DNA from: Flavobacterium sp. IB48
GTDB taxonomy: Bacteria > Bacteroidota > Bacteroidia > Flavobacteriales > Flavobacteriaceae
NCBI RefSeq assembly: GCF_016405855.1
Contig: NZ_JAEFCA010000003.1
Coordinates: 120,253-184,252 of the forward strand
Direction of reading: 5' to 3'
Length of the DNA stretch: 64,000 nt
A program made the translations under genes and the position numbers. Below are positions 55,081-64,000 of the stretch, piece by piece. The notes beneath the pieces were generated by a model. That model was given only the letters and a program-made list of their open reading frames with translations, made no database searches and was not told the origin of the DNA. Positions within the stretch are counted from its first letter, which is position 1. The number at the start of each line of letters is the position of its first letter.

Positions 55081-56046
55081 TTATTTTTTATCAGTTGAGT
55101 TTGTTTCTTCTGTTGGTGCTACGTATGGTTTGTTTTTCTTTCCAAAAAGAGAAACGTTTACGTAACGTGTTGGATAAAGACGAAGGTCTTGCAATAACAA
55201 TTCTAGCTCTTTTGAAGTTTTAGTCAGGTTATTATACAATGCCTCATCGTTAAGTATTTTTCCTGCTGTCCCTTTTCCAGAATTCAAATTACTCATTAAA
55301 ACATCAACTTTAGCTAAAGTTTGGTTCAAGTTGCGAACTGTTTTACCCAAATCTGCCTTGTTTAATGAATCTGAAATCTTATTGAAGTTGCCAGACATTT
55401 TATTGAAGTTTGTAACCATTCCATTTATCTGACCTTTATTGGTATCTAAGATATTGTTAAGACTACCAGATGCTTTATGAAATTGTTGCATTGTCTGACT
55501 CAACTCAGCAATTGTTTTCTTTAGATTTTCCTGAGTATTCTTGTCTAAAGTATTGTTTAATCCTGTAACCAAATTATCAATATTCAAAAGCATTTTATCA
55601 AGCTTTTGCTGAATTGGCTCTATTTTCCCTCCTAATGATTCTGTCAATCCCAATTCAACAGTAGAAGTTAATTTCTGTCCGTCTTCGGCTAATTCTTTAT
55701 CAGCAAAATTTGGAATGATTTTAATTTGTTTTCCTGCAATTAAACTTGGAGAATAAATTGCTGCTGTACTGCTTTTAGAAATTGGAAAATCTGTTTTAAG
55801 CTGAAGTTCAACCAATAATCTACCAGTTACTTCATCAATTGTAATTTTACTTACTTTACCAATTGCAAGTCCATTAAGTGTTACTGGAGCTGATGGTGCT
55901 AAGTCTTCAACATTATCATATTCAGCGTATAATACGGTATAATTAGTAAAAAGATCTCTGCCTTTTAAAAAACTATATCCCCAGATAAATAATAAAATAG
56001 ATACGATGACTAAAATAGCCGTTTTAATTTCTCTTGTTAGTTTCAA
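55081..56046 (-). CDS. MCE/MlaD-family membrane protein
   Basis: 321 residues with an N-terminal helix (about 11-27, AILVIVSILLFIWGYSF) and one MCE domain (about 38-120, YDNVEDLAPSAPVTLNGLAIGKV). The long C-terminal part (about 145-290) is a coiled or helical repeat with NLVTGLNN, NFNKMSGNFNKISDSLN-type heptads. MCE proteins form rings that shuttle lipids between membranes, as MlaD does; ATPase and permease partners are not next to it here. It is 6 nt from the HdrC-like gene and 50 nt from the amidase, so co-transcription is likely. Confidence 0.88.
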   Translation of the reverse strand: MKLTREIKTAILVIVSILLFIWGYSFLKGRDLFTNYTVLYAEYDNVEDLAPSAPVTLNGLAIGKVSKITIDEVTGRLLVELQLKTDFPISKSSTAAIYSPSLIAGKQIKIIPNFADKELAEDGQKLTSTVELGLTESLGGKIEPIQQKLDKMLLNIDNLVTGLNNTLDKNTQENLKKTIAELSQTMQQFHKASGSLNNILDTNKGQINGMVTNFNKMSGNFNKISDSLNKADLGKTVRNLNQTLAKVDVLMSNLNSGKGTAGKILNDEALYNNLTKTSKELELLLQDLRLYPTRYVNVSLFGKKNKPYVAPTEETNSTDKK

Positions 56047-56096
56047 AATTCTAAGTGTTTGTACAAAATTAATATAAATATTCGAACTTGAGCTTA

Positions 56097-57218
56097 TTAT
56101 TTAATCGCGTCCTGAATACTGATTTTTTCACCATCTTTAGTTGCTACTAAAAATGCAGCGCCATATCCTTTACTTTTAGCTTCTTGCAGATATTTTTGGG
56201 CCGTCTCGTAACTTGAAGTTTCTTCGTAGAAATATTTATAAATATTGTTTTCATATACCATCGTTACATTTTTCAATCCTTTAAAGTTTTTAGGTTCTAA
56301 AGGTGTTTTTTTGATGCTAGCAATAAGCTGTACTTTAAAAAAAGTCCCTTTTGGACTATTCTTCGCTACTGCAACTGGCGCACTTGTTTTAGGTTTTGCA
56401 GGAGTAGTGTCTCTTACGGGCCGACTCTCAGTAGCTTCCGCTCCTGTCCCAAAATATTCGCGTTTGTAACTTAAGATTGCTTCTGCAATTGCTTTCGCAA
56501 TATCATCTTGACCTTCTTCAGAATTCAAAATATTTCCTTCTGTTGGGTTCGACACAAAACCAGTTTCAACCAAAACCCTTGGCATATATGCTTTATGAAG
56601 TACCATAAAAGGCGCTTGTTTTACTCCACCATGACGAAGTTTTTTTCCCAATTTTTCAAAATTTTCCTCTATTTTGGTGGCAAGCGTTATACTATTATCT
56701 AAATATTCTTCTTGCATTAAAGTCATACCAATCATAGATTCTGGAGAATTAGGATCGTAACCTTCATATTTACGTTTATAATCTTTCTCTAATGTAATTA
56801 CAGAGTTCTCTTTTTTTGCAGCTTCAAGGTTTGACGCTACTTTACTTAAACCCATAACATAGGTTTCTGTTCCGTCGGCTGCTGTATTTTTGTTTGCATT
56901 ACAGTGAATAGACACAAAAATATTCGAATTTGCTCTGTTAGCAATATTAGCTCTCTCTACCAAATCTATAAAAACATCTGTTTTTCGAGTATAAATTACA
57001 TTAACATTAGGATTTAGCTCTAAAATCTTTCCTACCTTCAAAACAATAGCTAAAGCAATATTTTTTTCAATTCGTCCACTGTAAACAGCTCCAAAGTCAT
57101 GATCTCCATGTCCGGCATCAAGTGTTACCTTAAACACATTTGACTGACTATGAGCACAAAAGGACGATATTATTAGAAATAAAGTAAATATTACCTTAAA
57201 TTTGTTAATTCTATTCAT
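56097..57218 (-). CDS. N-acetylmuramoyl-L-alanine amidase with C-terminal SPOR-like domain
   Basis: 373 residues from the ATG at 57218, which opens a proper signal peptide (MNRINKFKVIFTLFLIISSFCAHSQ); the longer frame to 57284 does not. The Amidase_3 domain (about 30-240) has VTLDAGHGDHDFGA, ARANIANRANSNIFVSIHCNANKN-type region and LVETGFVSNPTEG, with metal ligands in H-G-D-H, E and H. The last 80 residues (KVQLIASIKKTP.. to YLQEAKSKGYGAAFLV) are a SPOR-like peptidoglycan-binding domain. The enzyme splits peptidoglycan during division or recycling. It is divergent from lptD. Confidence 0.9.
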   Translation of the reverse strand: MNRINKFKVIFTLFLIISSFCAHSQSNVFKVTLDAGHGDHDFGAVYSGRIEKNIALAIVLKVGKILELNPNVNVIYTRKTDVFIDLVERANIANRANSNIFVSIHCNANKNTAADGTETYVMGLSKVASNLEAAKKENSVITLEKDYKRKYEGYDPNSPESMIGMTLMQEEYLDNSITLATKIEENFEKLGKKLRHGGVKQAPFMVLHKAYMPRVLVETGFVSNPTEGNILNSEEGQDDIAKAIAEAILSYKREYFGTGAEATESRPVRDTTPAKPKTSAPVAVAKNSPKGTFFKVQLIASIKKTPLEPKNFKGLKNVTMVYENNIYKYFYEETSSYETAQKYLQEAKSKGYGAAFLVATKDGEKISIQDAIK

Positions 57219-57351
57219 AAATCTAAAAGTTAATTTTAATAAAATGCAGCTGTTATAATTTTTAGAATTGATTATTTTTGCCAAAAAATTATATGTAAGT
57301 TTGACATGTCAAAAAACAAGCCATAATTTTACAAAAATAGCATTTAAACCT
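57219..57351. promoter_or_regulatory. Divergent control region between amidase and lptD
   Basis: Contains a plus-strand -7 match TATTTTTG (57273-57280) for lptD without a good -33, and a perfect 14-bp palindrome TTTGACATGTCAAA at 57300-57313 that lies about 40 nt before the lptD start codon. The palindrome is a good candidate operator. Confidence 0.5.
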
Positions 57352-60003
57352 TTGCACACAAACTTATTTAATATCGTTTTAATATCATTTTTCCTAACTA
57401 TAGGTTGTGGTAATTTATACTCGCAAGAAATAAAAAACAAAAAAAAGCCTTTACCTGCTGTAAAACAAACAGATAAAGAAAATCCTCCAATTACAGATAC
57501 CATAAAACTAGATACGGTTAAACCAAAAAAGACTTTTTTGGATGGAAAAGTAAGATACAAAGCAAAAGACTATGCTAAAATTGATCAGAAAAAAAAGTTG
57601 ATTACTTTATATAATGAAGCAGAATTATACTATAAAGATGTCGAATTAAAATCGGGTATAATTGTTCTTAATTACGAAAAAGATGAAGTTTATGCAGGAA
57701 GAATTAAGGATTCTGCAGGAGTACTAACACAATTTCCGAACTTCAAACAAGGATCAAGTGAGGTACAGCCAGATTCGATCCGTTTTAATTTTAAAACTAA
57801 AAAAGCTTTAATTTATAACTCAAGAACAAAACAAGGAGAATTAAACATTAAAGCTTCTGTTACCAAAAAAGAGAATGACTCCGTATACTTCTTAAAAGGA
57901 GCAATTATTACAACTGCTCAAGATATCGATAATCCTGAGTATTATTTCAAAACTAGCAGAATTAAATTTGTACCAGGCAAAAAAATTGTTGCCGGTTTAA
58001 CACAAATGGTAATTGCTGATGTTCCTACACCACTTGCATTACCTTATGGTTTTTTCCCTTTAAGCAAAGAAAAAAGCGTCTCTGGTATTATTATTCCGAG
58101 TTATAACGATTCTAACACACGTGGATTTTCATTGCAGAATGGAGGTTACTACTTTGCGTTAAGCGACAATTATGACTTAACTGTACTTGGAGATTATTAC
58201 ACCAACGGAAGTTACGCCATGCGTTTTGAATCTGCATATGCTACTCGATATAAGTACCGAGGAAATGTCAATATCCGTTTTGAGAATTTAATTAGCAGTG
58301 AGCGCGGGTATCCTGATTATTCAAAACAAAGTATTTACAATATACAGTGGTCGCATTCTAAAGACACAAAATCAAATCCGAATTCTACTTTTTCTGCTTC
58401 TGTCAACATGGGTAGTAGTAAGTATTTCAAACAGTCGATCAACCAAGCAAATATTGGATCAAACTTAAATAACACATTAAGTTCATCTATTTCATATAAC
58501 AAAACTTTCAACACCATTCCTGGCTCACGTATTTCGTTATCTGCAACACATAGCCAGAATACGCAAACAGAAGACATTATTATGACTCTTCCATCCTTAC
58601 AAGGAAGTATCGATCGTGTCTATCCTTTTGTTGGAAAAGATGGTGTAAAGAAAGGATTAATCAAAAACATCAACTTACAATATAATGTAAGCGGTAAAAA
58701 CTACTTTAAAACAAAAGATTCTTTGTTTTTTAAACCGCAGATGTTTGACGATGCGCAATTAGGATTACAACAGACTATTCCGTTGAGCACTAACTTTAAG
58801 ATTTTCAAATATTTTAGTGCTGGAGCGTCTACAACCTATCAAGAAACATGGGTTAACAAAACAATCCAAAAAGAGTACGATCCTACTGCAGGACAAACAG
58901 TTAATAAATCTATAAACGGTTTTGACTCTTATAGAACTTATAATTTCAGCACCAATTTAGGAACAACTATCTACGGAACTTTTAACTTCGGAGACGACAA
59001 AAGAATTCAGTCAATTAGACACGTAATGCGTCCAAGTATAACTTATGCTTATACGCCAAGTTTTGAAAGATACTACGACACTTATGGAGTCGATGCTTCT
59101 GGAAGAATTACTTCTGAATATACTAGATTTGAAAACGGATTATTTGGAGCACCTGGAAAAGACAACTCTAATATTGTTGGTTTTGCCTTAAGCAATACTT
59201 TTGAAGCCAAAGTAAGAGACCGAGACAGCACAAAAACAGAGCCTAAAAAAATAATGTTGTTAAACAACTTAAACTTTAGCACAAGTTACAATTTTAATGC
59301 TGACGGCAAATCTACTTTTGGCTGGCAACCTGTTTTGGTTAGTGGTGGAACACAGTTTTTTGACAATAAAATGAATATGAACTTTGGAGCCACATTAGAC
59401 CCATATGCAATTGATAATGGAGGAAACAAAATTGACAAATTCAATATTGACAATGGAGGAAGTTTATTTAGAATGACTAGTGCAAACGTAACTGTAAACT
59501 ACTCATTCTCCAATAAAGGAACTGGAAAAGAGAAAGAAAAGAACACCCAGAGTCAGCGGAATGGAGGACGAAGCGATGACTTGTTTGGTACAAATACCGA
59601 CTTAAATGACAGCCGTAACAGCCAATTTGCTAACGAGCCTGAAAAAGATGATGTAATTACAGAATTCTTCAATTCTAAAGTCCCTTGGGACATGACACTT
59701 GCCTATTCGTTAACGTATTCAAACGTAAAGCGAGAAAGCACTATTTCTGGTAATTCGATTATGATTTCTGTCAATACCGATCTTACTCCTAAATGGAAAG
59801 CCGGTGTTTCTACAGGTTATGACTTTGTACAAAAAGGAGTTACCTTTACACAATTCCGTTTTGAAAGAGATTTATTAAGTTGGAGAATGGCCTTTAACTG
59901 GCAACCATTAGGAACGAATTCTAACTGGAACTTCTTCATCGGAATTAAATCTGGTATGCTTAGCGATATCAAATGGAACAAACGAAGCGTTTCTAACAGA
60001 TAA
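57352..60003 (+). CDS. lptD: LptD: LPS-assembly outer-membrane protein
   Basis: 883 residues starting at the TTG at 57352, which opens a signal peptide (LHTNLFNIVLISFFLTIGCGNLYSQ); the longer frame from 57268 overlaps the promoter. The N-terminal part (about 55-260) is an OstA-like beta-taco domain (VRYKAKDYAKI, AELYYKDVELKSGIIVLNY). The C-terminal part (about 265-880) is a large LptD barrel (PTPLALPYGFFPLS, RGNVNIRFENLISSERGYPDY, NFSTNLGTTIYG). It inserts LPS into the outer leaflet with LptE. As in other Bacteroidota, length is about 900 and the cysteine pattern of E. coli LptD is absent. Confidence 0.9.
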   Translation: MHTNLFNIVLISFFLTIGCGNLYSQEIKNKKKPLPAVKQTDKENPPITDTIKLDTVKPKKTFLDGKVRYKAKDYAKIDQKKKLITLYNEAELYYKDVELKSGIIVLNYEKDEVYAGRIKDSAGVLTQFPNFKQGSSEVQPDSIRFNFKTKKALIYNSRTKQGELNIKASVTKKENDSVYFLKGAIITTAQDIDNPEYYFKTSRIKFVPGKKIVAGLTQMVIADVPTPLALPYGFFPLSKEKSVSGIIIPSYNDSNTRGFSLQNGGYYFALSDNYDLTVLGDYYTNGSYAMRFESAYATRYKYRGNVNIRFENLISSERGYPDYSKQSIYNIQWSHSKDTKSNPNSTFSASVNMGSSKYFKQSINQANIGSNLNNTLSSSISYNKTFNTIPGSRISLSATHSQNTQTEDIIMTLPSLQGSIDRVYPFVGKDGVKKGLIKNINLQYNVSGKNYFKTKDSLFFKPQMFDDAQLGLQQTIPLSTNFKIFKYFSAGASTTYQETWVNKTIQKEYDPTAGQTVNKSINGFDSYRTYNFSTNLGTTIYGTFNFGDDKRIQSIRHVMRPSITYAYTPSFERYYDTYGVDASGRITSEYTRFENGLFGAPGKDNSNIVGFALSNTFEAKVRDRDSTKTEPKKIMLLNNLNFSTSYNFNADGKSTFGWQPVLVSGGTQFFDNKMNMNFGATLDPYAIDNGGNKIDKFNIDNGGSLFRMTSANVTVNYSFSNKGTGKEKEKNTQSQRNGGRSDDLFGTNTDLNDSRNSQFANEPEKDDVITEFFNSKVPWDMTLAYSLTYSNVKRESTISGNSIMISVNTDLTPKWKAGVSTGYDFVQKGVTFTQFRFERDLLSWRMAFNWQPLGTNSNWNFFIGIKSGMLSDIKWNKRSVSNR

Positions 60004-60032
60004 ACTACTTTCGAATCAAAATAAATTTCATT

Positions 60033-60413
60033 ATGAAAAAAATCATCTTTACCGAGAAAGCTCCGGCTCCAATCGGACCGTATAATCAAGCCGTATTGTC
60101 TGGAAACACACTTTATGCCTCTGGACAAATTGCAATCAATCCTGAGTCGGGAGAATTGATTACAGACAATATTAACGACGAGACCGATCAAGTGATGAAA
60201 AACATTGCTGCTATTCTTGAAGCTGCAAATATGACTTTTGAGAACGTTGTAAAGTCAACAATCTTCATTATGGACATGAACAACTTTGGAGCAATAAATA
60301 CCGTTTACGGATCTTATTTTAACGAAAAAACCGCTCCAGCTCGTGAAACGGTTCAAGTGGCATGTTTGCCAAAAAATGTTAATGTAGAAATTTCTATAAT
60401 TGCTGTGCAATAG
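60033..60413 (+). CDS. ridA: RidA/YjgF family enamine/imine deaminase
   Basis: 126 residues, the typical RidA length. MKKIIFTEKAPAPIGPYNQAV begins the family fold; ASGQIAINPESGEL, NIAAILEAANMTFENVVKSTIF and ARETVQVACLPKNVNVEISIIAVQ complete it, with the catalytic Arg in PARETVQV. RidA hydrolyses reactive 2-aminoacrylate made by PLP enzymes. It follows lptD by 29 nt and is probably co-transcribed. Its last 20 nt overlap the convergent mgsA gene. Confidence 0.95.
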   Translation: MKKIIFTEKAPAPIGPYNQAVLSGNTLYASGQIAINPESGELITDNINDETDQVMKNIAAILEAANMTFENVVKSTIFIMDMNNFGAINTVYGSYFNEKTAPARETVQVACLPKNVNVEISIIAVQ

Positions 60414-60768
60414 CATCTAATAATAATTGTGCCGTTGCTTCATTGGTTGCCAGCGGCACATTATGCACATCGCAAACGCGAATTAGCATGTTAATATCTG
60501 CTTCATGCGGATGACTTGACAAGGGATCTTTAAAAAAGAAAACCATCTGCGTAATTCCTTCCGCAACTCTTCCTGCAATTTGCGCATCGCCTCCAAGAGG
60601 TCCAGAAAGCATTCTCTGAGTTTTAAATCCAGCAGCTTCTGCTTTTCCTCCAGTAGTACCAGTACCAATAAGCCTTATTTTTTCATTGTGCAAAACAGCT
60701 TCATTTTTGATTAAGAAATCAATTAAATCTGCTTTTTTTCCATCATGAGCAATAATGGCAATTTCCAT
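60394..60768 (-). CDS. mgsA: Methylglyoxal synthase
   Basis: 124 residues from the ATG at 60768 (11 nt past the kinase stop); an upstream frame to 60804 overlaps the kinase gene. The enzyme turns dihydroxyacetone phosphate into methylglyoxal. Motifs match E. coli MgsA: IAIIAHDGKKADL, GTGTTGGKAEAAGF, MLSGPLGGDAQIAG with the catalytic Asp, FFFKDPLSSHPHEADI and PLATNEATAQ. Methylglyoxal synthase eases sugar-phosphate stress by bypassing lower glycolysis, so its place beside GapA, PfkA and a GlcNAc kinase is meaningful. Confidence 0.95.
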   Translation of the reverse strand: MEIAIIAHDGKKADLIDFLIKNEAVLHNEKIRLIGTGTTGGKAEAAGFKTQRMLSGPLGGDAQIAGRVAEGITQMVFFFKDPLSSHPHEADINMLIRVCDVHNVPLATNEATAQLLLDAIAQQL

Positions 60769-60778
60769 AAAACCAGAA

Positions 60779-61630
60779 CTATTGATTAGCGACATGGTAA
60801 GCAATTAATCCATCAATAGGTCTTCTTAAAACATTCCCTAATTGAAGTTCATATTTATTAAATGTCTCTTGCAATTCATCTTTCAAATAAAATGCAATAG
60901 AACCAACAAAATGTACTGGAACTTCTTTGCAGTTATCGAATTGTTTGATGTAATTTTTAACAAAAGACTTCATTCCTTTGAAAATGATTTTTCTGCAGAA
61001 CTCAGTATCTTTATGCTTAATTAAGAATTTAGCATAAGTAGCTAAATAAGCATTAGGATTTGGCTCTTTATATAATTTGTTTTTAATAAAATCTGGATCA
61101 ACGTCGTACTCTTTTTCAAGTTCAACAGCCAATTCTTTAGGCATTTTATTAAAATAGTATTTTCTAATTAATTCTTTTCCAAAAACGTTACCGCTACAAT
61201 CATCCATTACGATGTAACCTAATGATTGTACTTTTTGATGCAACACTTTTCCATCAAAGTAACTGCAATTAGAACCTGTTCCTAAGATCGAAACTATAGC
61301 TTCTTGTCCTTTTGGAGTTGTTGCATATACTGCCGCATAAGTATCTTCTTGAACGTCTACAATTGCGTTAGAAAAATACTCTTGGAAAATTCTTTTTAAC
61401 CACTCTTTCATTCTATCAGTACCACATCCGGCACCATAAAAGAATAAATGTGTAGCATTTTTTTTGTTTTGTAAGATATCAAAACGGTCATTTAATCTTT
61501 CAATGATTTCTGGCTCGTCTAGAATTTCAGGATTTAATCCTAAAGTTTGTGTTGTGAATAATACTTTTCCATTATCATCTATCGCAATCCAATCGGCTTT
61601 AGTAGATCCACTATCAACTATTAATTTCAT
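60779..61630 (-). CDS. BadF/BadG/BcrA-type N-acetylglucosamine kinase
   Basis: 283 residues of the ASKHA fold: MKLIVDSGSTKADWIAIDDNGKVLFTTQTLGLNP (phosphate-1 motif DSGSTKADW), a later SILGTGSNCSYFDG (phosphate-2) and HFVGSIAFYLKDELQ (adenosine loop). Bacteroidota members of this group are annotated as N-acetylglucosamine or glucosamine kinases. It is the only hexosamine kinase in the window, so it may feed GlcNAc-6-P to the fused deaminase at 24613-26550; that is inferred. It lies upstream of mgsA and downstream of a terminator for gapA. Confidence 0.85.
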   Translation of the reverse strand: MKLIVDSGSTKADWIAIDDNGKVLFTTQTLGLNPEILDEPEIIERLNDRFDILQNKKNATHLFFYGAGCGTDRMKEWLKRIFQEYFSNAIVDVQEDTYAAVYATTPKGQEAIVSILGTGSNCSYFDGKVLHQKVQSLGYIVMDDCSGNVFGKELIRKYYFNKMPKELAVELEKEYDVDPDFIKNKLYKEPNPNAYLATYAKFLIKHKDTEFCRKIIFKGMKSFVKNYIKQFDNCKEVPVHFVGSIAFYLKDELQETFNKYELQLGNVLRRPIDGLIAYHVANQ

Positions 61631-61712
61631 TTGTTTAGTTTTTGGAATTAGGTTTTCTATTTTTAATTTAAAAGTGTGTTTTTTACATTAATTATAGAGG
61701 TAACAAAATAAG

Positions 61713-61743
61713 AAAATCCCGTTATTATAAGTAACGGGATTTT
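61713..61743 (-). terminator. Terminator of gapA
   Basis: AAAATCCCGTTA and TAACGGGATTTT pair around a 7-nt loop, 17 nt past the gapA stop. The stem equals that of the terminator at 13741-13768 apart from two bases. Confidence 0.85.
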
Positions 61744-61759
61744 GCAAAAATATATATTA

Positions 61760-62788
<1,029 letters not shown>

Positions 62789-62857
62789 TTATTACACTAA
62801 TTCAAAGTCTAATTTCCTCACAATAAACTTCTCTTTCTTTTTTAAACTTTATATTGG

Positions 62858-63844
62858 TTATGTCGACATGATGTCAGACACTCTTAACAATTCTCTATCA
62901 ATTTCTGATTTACCTTTAATAGCTTGCTCAAGTGGTGTTAAGATTACTTTATCTTCACGAAGTCCAACCATATAGTTCGATTTTCCTTCAATTAAAGATT
63001 CTACAGCTTTAACTCCTAAACGGCTTGCTAAAACACGGTCAAAACAAGATGGAGAACCACCACGTTGCATGTGTCCTAACACCGAAACACGCACATCGTA
63101 TTCTGGCAAATTAGCTTCAACATAATCTTTTAATTCGAATACGTTTTTACCAATTTTATCTCCTTCAGCAATTACAACAATACTAGATGATTTTCCTGAC
63201 GCTTTACTTTTTTGAAGCGAATCTAAAAGACGATCTAAACCTAGATCTTCTTCAGGAATAAGAATTTCTTCTGCTCCTGCACCAATACCTGCATTAAGAG
63301 CAATATGACCTGCATCTCTACCCATAACCTCTACAAAGAAAAGACGGTTATGAGAACTTGCAGTGTCTCTAATTTTATCAATACAGTCTACAACAGTATT
63401 TAAAGCAGTATCATACCCTAAAGTAAAACTTGTACCATAAATATCATTATCGATTGTACCTGGAATTCCCATAACTGGGAAATCAAATTCTGAATTAAAA
63501 ATTAATCCTCCAGTAAAACTACCATCACCACCAATAACAACCAAAGCATCAACACCTGCCTTAACAAGGTTGTCGTGTGCTTTTTTTCTACCTTCAGGGG
63601 TTCTAAACTCAACTGAACGAGCCGATTTCAAGATCGTTCCACCTTTGTTTACAATATTATTTACGCTACGTGGTCCCATCTCCTTGAAGTCTCCTTCAAT
63701 CATTCCTTGATACCCTCTATAAATTCCGATGCATTCTATATTATGGTATGCGCAAGTTCGAACAACTGATCGTATTGCAGCATTCATTCCAGGTGAATCT
63801 CCTCCTGAGGTAAGAACACCTACTTTTTTTATTGTTTTTGGCAT
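62858..63844 (-). CDS. pfkA: ATP-dependent 6-phosphofructokinase
   Basis: 328 residues, the PFK-A class. It phosphorylates fructose-6-P to fructose-1,6-bisphosphate. Motifs: VGVLTSGGDSPGMNAAIRSVVR (ATP site), GGDGSFTGGL, PGTIDNDIYGTSFTLGYDTALN with the catalytic Asp, VMGRDAGHIAL and VLGHMQRGGSPSCFDR. It is the first gene of the pfkA-gapA pair. The upstream 156 nt contain no exact TAnnTTTG, only GTTTGC-like remnants. Confidence 0.97.
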   Translation of the reverse strand: MPKTIKKVGVLTSGGDSPGMNAAIRSVVRTCAYHNIECIGIYRGYQGMIEGDFKEMGPRSVNNIVNKGGTILKSARSVEFRTPEGRKKAHDNLVKAGVDALVVIGGDGSFTGGLIFNSEFDFPVMGIPGTIDNDIYGTSFTLGYDTALNTVVDCIDKIRDTASSHNRLFFVEVMGRDAGHIALNAGIGAGAEEILIPEEDLGLDRLLDSLQKSKASGKSSSIVVIAEGDKIGKNVFELKDYVEANLPEYDVRVSVLGHMQRGGSPSCFDRVLASRLGVKAVESLIEGKSNYMVGLREDKVILTPLEQAIKGKSEIDRELLRVSDIMST

Positions 63845-64000
63845 TATTTAAGTATTAAAGTGTAAAATTAGCAAACATTCAGCACTTTTCGGGTTACGAT
63901 TATCATAAATTAATAAAATCTGTTAAATTCAAACGTTTTCGTTAATAAGTTTTTTCTAGGAAAAAATTTCATTAAAAATAATAAAACGCTATTTTTTTAA
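63845..64000. other. AT-rich upstream region of pfkA
   Basis: The last 156 nt hold the leader and promoter of pfkA. I see no exact -7/-33 match; GCAAACATT (63872) is a -7 look-alike with the spacing of the T-A pair wrong. No gene. Confidence 0.3.

Noticed and set aside
57268..57351. Longer N-terminus for LptD from an upstream TTG
   Set aside because: It spans the -7 box and the palindrome and would bury the signal peptide 28 residues inside.

Overview
The window is typical of a Flavobacterium chromosome close to the F. johnsoniae group. Supporting signs are low GC, type IX secretion (T9SS) signals, a SusC/SusD pair, bacillithiol synthesis (BshA), Bacteroidota-type promoters (TTTG or TTG, about 19 nt, TAnnTTTG) and a gene order around the double-GH18 chitinase ChiA that matches the chitin-utilization locus I know from F. 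johnsoniae. I see no insertion sequence, prophage, CRISPR array or tRNA.

Layout. 1-6843: the 3' part of a SprB-like giant surface adhesin with a T9SS type-B C-terminal domain, followed by PorP/SprF-like and OmpA-like partners. 6960-16998: mostly housekeeping genes (pdxH, rnz, pyrB, pyrR, a YbiT-like ABC-F protein, a TlpA-like thioredoxin) mixed with small unknowns, including a 57-residue lipoprotein gene. 17199-34945: the chitin locus, with chiA, a GH20 hexosaminidase, a NagB/PIG-L fusion and susD-susC on the minus strand, and a LytS/LytTR two-component system plus a sugar transporter on the plus strand. 35062-50436: a transaldolase-like gene, an SDR, the SRP RNA, glutamine cyclotransferase, hutI and hutG, a DEAD-box helicase, a hybrid kinase, a dicarboxylate symporter, aroC and an LpxH-like phosphatase. 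50451-60413: bshA, two Fe-S proteins of the HdrB/HdrC type, an MCE protein and an amidase, divergent from lptD and ridA. 60394-63844: methylglyoxal synthase, a BadF-type GlcNAc kinase, gapA and pfkA.

How it fits together. Secreted ChiA cuts chitin, SusC/SusD import oligosaccharides, GH20 releases GlcNAc in the periplasm, and the MFS transporter moves it inward. A GlcNAc kinase (possibly the one at 60779-61630) phosphorylates it. The fused NagB/PIG-L enzyme may deacetylate and deaminate GlcNAc-6-P into fructose-6-P, which enters glycolysis through PfkA and GapA. The divergent LytS/LytTR pair is the obvious candidate regulator.

The most unusual material outside the genes is a dense set of intergenic inverted repeats in several families. 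One is a roughly 100-bp palindromic element with a conserved loop and compensatory arm changes, another a family of GTTTAATCG-word hairpins placed just before start codons, and a third a nested composite element upstream of the ABC-F gene. I found no clearly undescribed multi-gene system; the chitin locus is of a known type. The best anomalies are the NagB/PIG-L fusion lacking a catalytic-triad Asp, the ABC-F protein with a degenerate second nucleotide site, and the repeat families.
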